Shown here: positions 13,938 through 19,692 of the stretch, in pieces
Layout: each line of letters starts with the position of its first letter
Numbering within the stretch: position 1 is the first letter of the stretch
DNA from: a virus
DNA: 37,473 bases
Virus record (IMG/VR): IMGVR_UViG_3300011113_000302
Location: 1 to 37,473 of that record
Reading direction: 5' to 3' (one strand)
Translations under genes and position numbers: made by a program
The notes under the pieces: model-generated
The model's input: the letters and a program-made list of their open reading frames with translations, nothing else
Database searches by the model: none
What the model was told of the DNA's origin: nothing

Positions 13938-14326
13938 TTTAGATTTCTGAGAACTTCTGCGACATTCATATCAATCGGTATGTCTGATGATACGATGTCT
14001 GTGCCGTTGATGCCACGAACTTTTTCTGGCATAAGATTCAAAAATATCAAATATGTTTTGAGAATACTGTAATCACTTTTGTTGGTGTGATAAAACATTA
14101 TTCTTGTTGACACTTCAGGACCAAAAATGTTATACAAAACAACAATGTGATTGAGTATTAATCGCTCACGCATTTCACCATGTTTAGAGTAACGTCTGAA
14201 TAATCGTTTGAGATAATTCAATCGCTTCATATCTTCAGTGAACTCACTCATGATACAGTTAGGCCTATCATAAGCCTTAGCAGCATATAACATGATATTT
14301 TCTTCAGTCAGATTCTCAAACGACAT
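13934..14326 (-). CDS. Conserved structural-region protein of T4-like phages
   Basis: A 130-residue mainly helical soluble protein with a conserved-looking core: K-R-L-N-Y-L-K-R-L-F-R-R-Y (34-46), M-R-E-R-L-I-L-N-H-I-V-V-L-Y-N-I-F-G-P-E (52-71) and L-K-T-Y-L-I-F-L-N-L-M-P-E (88-100). I recognise it as a conserved hypothetical of marine T4-like phages, without known function. The ATG is only seven bases after a strong UUCG hairpin and has no ribosome binding site in front, so expression probably depends on readthrough and an unusual initiation. Confidence 0.75.
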   Translation of the reverse strand: MSFENLTEENIMLYAAKAYDRPNCIMSEFTEDMKRLNYLKRLFRRYSKHGEMRERLILNHIVVLYNIFGPEVSTRIMFYHTNKSDYSILKTYLIFLNLMPEKVRGINGTDIVSSDIPIDMNVAEVLRNLK

Positions 14327-14333
14327 AATAAAT

Positions 14334-14355
14334 GCGGCTGACCGAAGCCAGCCGC
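14334..14355 (-). terminator. UUCG-loop hairpin, probable rho-independent terminator
   Basis: On the minus strand a nine-pair stem (GCGGCUGGC with GUCAGCCGC, including one G-U) closes a UUCG tetraloop, a very stable C(UUCG)G design. It is followed by AUUUAUU. It begins nine bases after the stop of the small virion protein gene, which has its own late promoter, so the two frame a monocistronic transcript. Confidence 0.8.
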
Positions 14356-14363
14356 TAATTCAA

Positions 14364-14942
14364 TCAAGAGTCAGGTGCAATAGCGTCATCAGATGCGTCA
14401 CCAGTCATTGAACCCATTGCTACCAGAGTTTCAAATGTGGTGCGACCATTGCGTCCACCCATTGTGAAGGTGAATGCAGTGTTACCAAATGTGTTCGCTG
14501 TTGGTGTACCAGTATACAAACCAGCATTCGAAATTGAAATGCTAGAGATTCTACCAGTAGCAGCAGTCGTTACGCTGACTTGTGCGGAGGTGTTGTTTGT
14601 ACCACCACCAGACAATACCAGTGTATATGTGCAGGCCGATGCTGCTGGACCTACAGCGTCAGTGTTTGCTGTAACGGCTGTAACTGGGCCTGAACCTTTT
14701 GTGCGTGCTACCCAACCAGCATGTGTTGGTTGACCGTCAGTGATAAGTGGCTCTTCTGTCGTATCTATACCGAATACACCAAACTCTACATTTGTGCGGG
14801 TTGCACTCATGTATGTGTTACCAAACACTGATGAAGTTTCTGAATTAGCTATACTTTCACCAGTAGTTGATACATCGTAGCCTGTTAGACCCGAAAAGTT
14901 TGGAGCATTGTTAGATGCGTCTACATTTCCCCAAAGTGGCAT
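14364..14942 (-). CDS. Small virion structural protein
   Basis: A 192-residue protein beginning M-P-L-W-G-N-V-D-A-S-N-N-A-P and ending in a block (G-R-T-T-F-E-T-L-V-A-M-G-S-M-T-G-D) that I recognise from conserved virion proteins of marine T4-like phages. F-G-V-F-G-I-D-T-T-E-E (53-63) and H-A-G-W-V-A-R-T (73-80) are other conserved-type blocks. A Ser/Thr/Gly-rich beta segment (about 84-160) looks like an inserted domain. It has its own late promoter 29 bases upstream, an AGGAG ribosome binding site and a strong terminator, consistent with high late expression. The exact position in the particle is unknown. Confidence 0.8.
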   Translation of the reverse strand: MPLWGNVDASNNAPNFSGLTGYDVSTTGESIANSETSSVFGNTYMSATRTNVEFGVFGIDTTEEPLITDGQPTHAGWVARTKGSGPVTAVTANTDAVGPAASACTYTLVLSGGGTNNTSAQVSVTTAATGRISSISISNAGLYTGTPTANTFGNTAFTFTMGGRNGRTTFETLVAMGSMTGDASDDAIAPDS

Positions 14943-14970
14943 GTTTTTCTCCTATAAATCTTTGATTGTT

Positions 14971-14978
14971 TATTTATG
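14971..14978 (-). promoter_or_regulatory. Late promoter CATAAATA for the small virion protein
   Basis: CATAAATA on the minus strand fits NATAAATA exactly. The TAA stop codon of the 504-residue modular protein (14976-14974) is inside the box. The distance to the ATG is 29 bases, leaving room for a leader with an AGGAG site. Confidence 0.75.
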
Positions 14979-16488
14979 TTTTCTGCATATCGCTAGACAA
15001 TTCGGGGTCTTTTTGAAACTTGTCCGATGCCTCTTCTTTATCTTGCTTTTTTCCTTTTGCAGCATCTCTTACGATTTGTGCTTTACGGGATAGAGTTCTT
15101 GCCGCTGCACTTGGCTCGTCAACGGCTTCACTTACAGTCTTCCAGCCACCCCCCTTTGACTTGTACCACTTTGATGCCCAACCGTTGGCATATGCAGAAG
15201 GATACACATCAAACTTTTGTTTTGCTAGTGCTTTTGCTTTAGACCACAATGCAGGATTGGTCGGAGCATTCTTTTCTTCAAGATACTCAATCTCTTCGTT
15301 GACATGACCATACTTCTTTTTGTACCAATCAGGCATGCCATTCTTTTTTCTCCAATGTCTTACAGTCGCAGAATCATTTGCTTGGTCACGATACTTGTTT
15401 TCTGCTGTTGTGTTATGACTCTTCATTGCTTCTGCTGCTTCATGTGCATCTTTGGCAATGTGAACTAACGCCTCATTAGATTTCTTATGATACTCATGAC
15501 CTTCTAGTGGATGACGCTGTGATGGGCGACCTTCTTGAAGTTCAACTTCTTCTTTTACACGCTTACGAGCAAGTTCCATACTCTTGGCTGTTCTGTCAAG
15601 AGCAGCAGCAGCCAATGGCTTTTCTCTTGGTGCGCCCATGTTTGCCTTTACTGCTCTTTTTGCTTGCTTAAACCTGACCTTGTCGAGATATGATTTAGCT
15701 GTATCAGAACTAATCTCATCTAGATGTTCAACTTCTTCATTCTTAGGCTTGATGCCTTTTTTCTTCATGTTGATAGCAATCGCCGCTTGTTGTGCAGGAT
15801 TAGCTGCTTCGTTCAATTCACCACGCAGATAATTTGCTGCGGTAGAAATATAATCTTCAGCAAGTGTAATCTTTGATTGTACCCACTCTGGTAGATTTGT
15901 ATTCTCATCCATCATGTCAATTAAATCTTGAGCATTGAACATGAGTGAACGAAGTTGTGACATTGCCATATCACCTTCATAATCATATTCACGTGGATCT
16001 TTTGCCTCTCTGATTGGCGATACAATCGTAGGTGCTTTAAATGTTTTCTTAGGTGGTCCAGACACAAATCGTCCTTTCTTTTCTAATTGTTCATCAATCT
16101 CTGTTTCTTCAGAAACTCTTGATGCTTTCATGATACCACGAATTAATGGTGCTTTGAGTTGCTTATGTCTTGGTACAGCAATATGCTTATCTGACTTAGG
16201 ATGAGCATAAACATCATGCCCACCACCTGTACGTTTCAATTCCCAACCAGACTTTTTCAGATGAGCATGAACATCACGTGTCTTCATGCTCGACTCTGGC
16301 ATCTCATCAAGTTGTTCAACTGATTCAACTTTATATTTCTTTTTGATTTCGGCCTGCTTTGCAAGTCTTTCTCTGTCATCAGAAATGCTATAAGAATGAC
16401 CTAGTTCTTTGTAATAGTCGGGATGTGGTAGTCCCGACTTCTTACGCAGAGCCATTTGTCGTTGATGTAGTTTGTCTGCGATTGACAT
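14974..16488 (-). CDS. Modular repeat protein A with HicA-like module and L-x-E linkers
   Basis: A 504-residue, highly charged, soluble protein built of small modules. Linkers V-E-Q-L-D-E (57-62), T-E-I-D-E (129-133), G-E-L-N-E (223-227), E-E-V-E-H-L-D-E (251-258), E-E-V-E-L-Q-E (313-319) and E-E-I-E-Y-L-E-E (398-405) separate them. All fit the (L/I)-x-E cleavage rule of the T4 prohead protease gp21. Modules: about 68-125 resembles the HicA mRNA-interferase fold (L-K-K-S-G-W-E-L, G-G-H91-D-V-Y, I-A-V-P-R-H-K, I-R-G-I-M-K); about 168-222 is a helical Q-L-R to W-V-Q-S-K-I-T-L-A-E-D-Y-I block; 259-312 is basic helical; 321-397 has H-I-A-K-D-A-H-E-A-A-E-A-M; 406-450 contains F-D-V-Y-P-S-A-Y-A-N-G-W-A. 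Late context suggests a virion or prohead-core protein; polyprotein processing is inference. Confidence 0.8.
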   Translation of the reverse strand: MSIADKLHQRQMALRKKSGLPHPDYYKELGHSYSISDDRERLAKQAEIKKKYKVESVEQLDEMPESSMKTRDVHAHLKKSGWELKRTGGGHDVYAHPKSDKHIAVPRHKQLKAPLIRGIMKASRVSEETEIDEQLEKKGRFVSGPPKKTFKAPTIVSPIREAKDPREYDYEGDMAMSQLRSLMFNAQDLIDMMDENTNLPEWVQSKITLAEDYISTAANYLRGELNEAANPAQQAAIAINMKKKGIKPKNEEVEHLDEISSDTAKSYLDKVRFKQAKRAVKANMGAPREKPLAAAALDRTAKSMELARKRVKEEVELQEGRPSQRHPLEGHEYHKKSNEALVHIAKDAHEAAEAMKSHNTTAENKYRDQANDSATVRHWRKKNGMPDWYKKKYGHVNEEIEYLEEKNAPTNPALWSKAKALAKQKFDVYPSAYANGWASKWYKSKGGGWKTVSEAVDEPSAAARTLSRKAQIVRDAAKGKKQDKEEASDKFQKDPELSSDMQKT

Positions 16489-16490
16489 AA

Positions 16491-17549
16491 TTAGTCTTTC
16501 TTAGCCATTTTTGTAGCCGTGGCATACATTACTGATTTTGCTCTTTCACCATAACGCTGTTTGAAACCAGAAAGACCCTTCTTCATGCCTTTAACATACT
16601 CTTCTTTTTTCTTGGCTTCACCTTTTGTCAGTTCACGCTCATCGATTTGCTCAACTGATTCTGGCATTGTCTTTACACCGACAGTTTTACCAGCGGCAAT
16701 TTTTGGTTGTTTCTTCTTAGCTTCAAAACTTGCTTTTTGATCTTCATATTCTTTTGTCCACTCATCATTTGTTGGCTCTTCAACGATTGTTTCAACAACA
16801 CCATTTACTTTGTCGGCATCAATGACTTCAATTGTTGTACCGTCAATGTCCATTTCTTCTGTTTCAATTGGTGCTAGAACCTTCAGTCCATGCTCATTGT
16901 ACAACTCAAGCATTTCTGTGAATGATGCTGACTCATTGACACGTGTTGAACGCTTGTAGTTTTGACGGGCACCATAGCCATGACCTTTAGGACGACCAAC
17001 TTTTTCCGGATGATCATCATCTTCAGCATTATGTTCAAAGTCACGCTTATGAACAAGACCTGTTGCTGTCTTTGTGACTGAACCTGTTGCTGTCTTACCA
17101 GCATCCATGCGCTTTTTAGCATCTGCTACAGTTGGAAATGCTTCGTTCAGTTGCTCTTGTTCAGTTGCTTCAACTTCTTCGTTTGTTTTTTTGCCATAAT
17201 AATCATCTTTGTAAAGGCGTGACGTTGCTTTACGCATACCTTTTACTCTATTTTGAACTTTACTCGGATTATACATTGAAGTTGATATTGCTTTATCTAC
17301 ATATTTGTGTAGTGCTTTTCTACCTGCTGGTGTATCACCAACTTCATCCAATTGTTCAACTTCTTCTTTCTTGATTACACCACGACCAACCAACACATCT
17401 TTGTGTGTAATCTTATCTTTTGGATGTGCTAGTGCTGCCAAAGATTTCTCTTTGTCGGTTTTTGGTGTTGAACCATGACTTGTTTCTGCCATGATTTTTG
17501 CTGCTGCTTCTGCGACACCTTTCAGTGCTTTGTCATTGAAAATTGACAT
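16491..17549 (-). CDS. Modular repeat protein B with (L/I)-x-E linkers
   Basis: I chose ATG 17549 (AGGAG site) rather than an upstream extension, giving 352 residues. The architecture is the same as in the next gene: linkers E-E-V-E-Q-L-D-E (62-69), E-Q-E-Q-L-N-E (130-136) and E-S-V-E-Q-I-D-E (297-304), separating basic helical modules. One module (about 72-113) has K-G-M-R-K-A-T-S-R-L; one (about 138-200) has G-L-V-H-K-R and a G-R-P-K-G-H-G-Y-G motif that could contact nucleic acid. The C-terminal module (305-352) is Y-V-K-G-M-K-K with R-Y-G-E-R-A-K-S-V-M-Y-A-T-A-T-K, which I recognise as widespread in marine T4-like phages. Two bases separate it from protein A; they probably share a transcript. 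Probable head-internal protein. Confidence 0.78.
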   Translation of the reverse strand: MSIFNDKALKGVAEAAAKIMAETSHGSTPKTDKEKSLAALAHPKDKITHKDVLVGRGVIKKEEVEQLDEVGDTPAGRKALHKYVDKAISTSMYNPSKVQNRVKGMRKATSRLYKDDYYGKKTNEEVEATEQEQLNEAFPTVADAKKRMDAGKTATGSVTKTATGLVHKRDFEHNAEDDDHPEKVGRPKGHGYGARQNYKRSTRVNESASFTEMLELYNEHGLKVLAPIETEEMDIDGTTIEVIDADKVNGVVETIVEEPTNDEWTKEYEDQKASFEAKKKQPKIAAGKTVGVKTMPESVEQIDERELTKGEAKKKEEYVKGMKKGLSGFKQRYGERAKSVMYATATKMAKKD

Positions 17550-17560
17550 GTTGTTCTCCT

Positions 17561-17568
17561 GATTTAGT
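17561..17568 (-). promoter_or_regulatory. Weak late-promoter-like box ACTAAATC
   Basis: ACTAAATC lies in the 23-base gap between the 437-residue virion gene and modular protein B. It differs by one base from the ACTAAATA boxes at 22283-22297. The gap is one of few not closed by overlapping genes, which makes the site more credible, but the match to the T4 late element is poor. Confidence 0.25.
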
Positions 17569-17572
17569 TTTG

Positions 17573-18886
17573 TTATCTTGTGATCTCTTCCCAGTCCATC
17601 GATGCATAGATGTCTGCACCGGCTAGAGTGGTAGCAGCACACAATGTGAGTTCATACGGTGTGCCTGTTAGTCCATTTCTTTCTAACTGAAATTTAAATA
17701 ATGCTTCTTTCAAAATATCAATTGGTGATGCACTTTGATTTGTTGCTCCTGTCCAGCCCGATGCTAATATTCTACCGCCGGTAATTGATGCACCATCAAC
17801 TTTATATTCTACGGCAGAGTTATCTCCTGCGCTGACCCAAGTTCCAGCACCTGTGTTTGCAGCGGCTCTGACTTGCCAGTTATAAAATGCGTTGTTTGTA
17901 ATACCTAAAATTGATAGTGCGGTCATAATCACAACGGCGTCTAAACGATTCTGCTTTAGTCGTATAGATAAAACAGGATAATATGTTCCTGCTGGTGCTC
18001 CCAAATCTACTGGTGAACCAATTGGTGTTTGAATTGCTTGTTGTGAACCATATAATTCATAACCACCCTCTGAAATTACTGTTGAACAGATTTGTTTCAA
18101 AGTAGAATTACTTGCGGTAACTCCAGTATTCTTGATTTCATATCGCAATGGTAGTGTTGCAGTTGTCATATAAGGAACTGTGTTTACATTATCATTGTGA
18201 AATATGTGTGCTGGAGTTAGTTTACCATCAACGACAAATCCACAACGAACATCACCAACACCAAGCCATTCAATATCCATCCAAAGAATATTTGTTTTGC
18301 TTACATCTAAACCACCAACGTGTTCAGCACCACCGGCTTGTGCTGAGTATCCCGTACCGTCAAACTTGTCTATATTCCAGTTTGATTGTGCAACTCTCTC
18401 CTCTGTAATCGTTCCTGATGTGTTGCTTCTCAATACAAAGTAATTTGTTGTGCCGTCATTCTCAAGATAGATGCCATTCTCAGCACCATGATAACCGACT
18501 CTTTGACGCACATTTGCTTTTGGCGGTTCCATAGCAAATGTTGACATCATCAACAAGGATTTACCTGGCTGGTATGAAAATACTTTTGTTGTCTCACGAA
18601 TCACTTCTGCATTTGCTGTGGTACCTACAGTCATCACAACCATACTCTGATTGTTTACGAAAGCATATGAACTGTTTCCTGCGGTGTTTGATGTTGCCCA
18701 CAATCCATTATCCGCAAAACGATGTGAACTATCAAATAGAGTAAGTGGTTGTGATATACGTAGACGACCAAACGCATCTGTCATAGTACCAGATGGTGAC
18801 AAACGATCAGACATCATATTCACTTCATAACGAGTGAATACTTGTCCTGAATCTATCTTGTGTAGGTCGGTTCTAAACTGTGCCAC
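17573..18886 (-). CDS. Virion structural protein (tail/surface type)
   Basis: A 437-residue beta-rich protein with low charge. The N-terminal block S-P-S-G-T-M-T-D-A-F-G-R-L-R-I-S (31-46) followed by L-T-L-F-D-S is familiar from virion proteins of many marine myoviruses. The remaining sequence is rich in Asn, Thr, Gly and aromatic residues, as in lectin-like or fibre-associated folds, and ends M-D-W-E-E-I-T-R. The start codon appears to be GTG (18886-18884), directly after the TAA of the previous gene (TAAGTG), with GGAA upstream; an internal ATG at residue 24 is less likely because it would cut into the conserved region. Flanked by CTS-tagged and modular proteins in the late block. Confidence 0.78.
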   Translation of the reverse strand: MAQFRTDLHKIDSGQVFTRYEVNMMSDRLSPSGTMTDAFGRLRISQPLTLFDSSHRFADNGLWATSNTAGNSSYAFVNNQSMVVMTVGTTANAEVIRETTKVFSYQPGKSLLMMSTFAMEPPKANVRQRVGYHGAENGIYLENDGTTNYFVLRSNTSGTITEERVAQSNWNIDKFDGTGYSAQAGGAEHVGGLDVSKTNILWMDIEWLGVGDVRCGFVVDGKLTPAHIFHNDNVNTVPYMTTATLPLRYEIKNTGVTASNSTLKQICSTVISEGGYELYGSQQAIQTPIGSPVDLGAPAGTYYPVLSIRLKQNRLDAVVIMTALSILGITNNAFYNWQVRAAANTGAGTWVSAGDNSAVEYKVDGASITGGRILASGWTGATNQSASPIDILKEALFKFQLERNGLTGTPYELTLCAATTLAGADIYASMDWEEITR

Positions 18887-19165
18887 TTAGCAATTCCATG
18901 CCTTTCTTGACCAATAATTTGCTGAAGTCTTATCACTTGTACCTTTAATGCCGCCTGATCTAGCACAGTATGATTTCTTACGTGCTGGTTGATCTTTTTT
19001 GATTGACAGATTCTTGTCACCAAAATTTATTTTTTGTGCTTTACCATCACCATCCGGATCGACGTAAACTTTTGATTTCTTTACGTCACCCGGCATAGGC
19101 TTGTTCAATGGTACTTCTTTACCCTGATATGTTGCTTCTTCTAAATGTTGTTTGAAAGTTTTCAT
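18887..19165 (-). CDS. CTS-like tagged protein with K-S-Y-C-A-R motif (92 aa)
   Basis: From ATG 19165 (TAATG with the upstream stop) it encodes 92 residues. The first ten, MKTFKQHLEE, closely match the capsid-targeting sequence MKTYQEFIAE of T4 internal head proteins, with L-E-E fitting the gp21 cleavage rule. The core has K-V-Y-V-D-P-D-G-D-G-K-A-Q-K (32-45), I-N-F-G-D (46-50), K-K-S-Y-C-A-R (63-69) and Y-W-S-R-K-A-W-N-C at the end. This fold-type module is widespread in phage genomes, function unknown. The two cysteines (67 and 92) could bind metal or form a disulfide. Internal head location is inferred. Confidence 0.8.
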   Translation of the reverse strand: MKTFKQHLEEATYQGKEVPLNKPMPGDVKKSKVYVDPDGDGKAQKINFGDKNLSIKKDQPARKKSYCARSGGIKGTSDKTSANYWSRKAWNC

Positions 19166-19692
19166 TAGCAGTTCCATTTTCTTAATGCCTTATTTACACG
19201 TGAGTTTGGATCGTTTGCTGTTTTAGATGAAGTTAATCTTCTTTTTAAACCACTCATTCTGGCACAGAATGACTTTCTTCTATTTGCTGCTTTAGAACCA
19301 GGCTTCAGTTTGCTTGGTTTTGTTGTTACAGCCATCGATAGTTTTGAACCCGGATTCTCACGACGATATGATTCGATACCTTTACGATTTAGACCGCCAG
19401 ACTCAGACTTACCTTCTTTACGCTGCCATGCTGCAACTTCTTTTAACTGATTCAACTGATCTTCTGTCAATGGACCATCGTCGGCTTCATATTCTTCTTT
19501 TGAAATTTTAGCAATCGCTTTGTTGACACCCATCTTCATCTTTGGCTTTGTGAATACAGGATTGTCTGCACCACCAGCATCACCTTCTCTCTCTTCTTTT
19601 ACACATGAACCTTTAGCATATGCTTTTTTGCCTGGTGCTGGTTTGTAACCTGGCCAGCATCTTTCTGTCATGTAATCTTTGAACGATTTCAT
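19165..19692 (-). CDS. CTS-like tagged protein with K-S-F-C-A-R motif (175 aa)
   Basis: A 175-residue basic protein. It begins MKSFKDYMTE, similar to the T4 capsid-targeting decapeptide, with M-T-E at the cleavage position. The next segment (C-W-P-G-Y-K-P-A-P-G, then G-S-C-V-K) is a small Cys-containing module that I have seen in other phages. The C-terminal third holds R-R-K-S-F-C-A-R-M-S-G-L-K and ends L-R-K-W-N-C. This is the same arrangement as the next gene's C-terminus, so the two are likely distant paralogues. The start overlaps the 853-residue gene (ATGA). The protein is probably packaged in the head; function unknown. Confidence 0.8.
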   Translation of the reverse strand: MKSFKDYMTERCWPGYKPAPGKKAYAKGSCVKEEREGDAGGADNPVFTKPKMKMGVNKAIAKISKEEYEADDGPLTEDQLNQLKEVAAWQRKEGKSESGGLNRKGIESYRRENPGSKLSMAVTTKPSKLKPGSKAANRRKSFCARMSGLKRRLTSSKTANDPNSRVNKALRKWNC

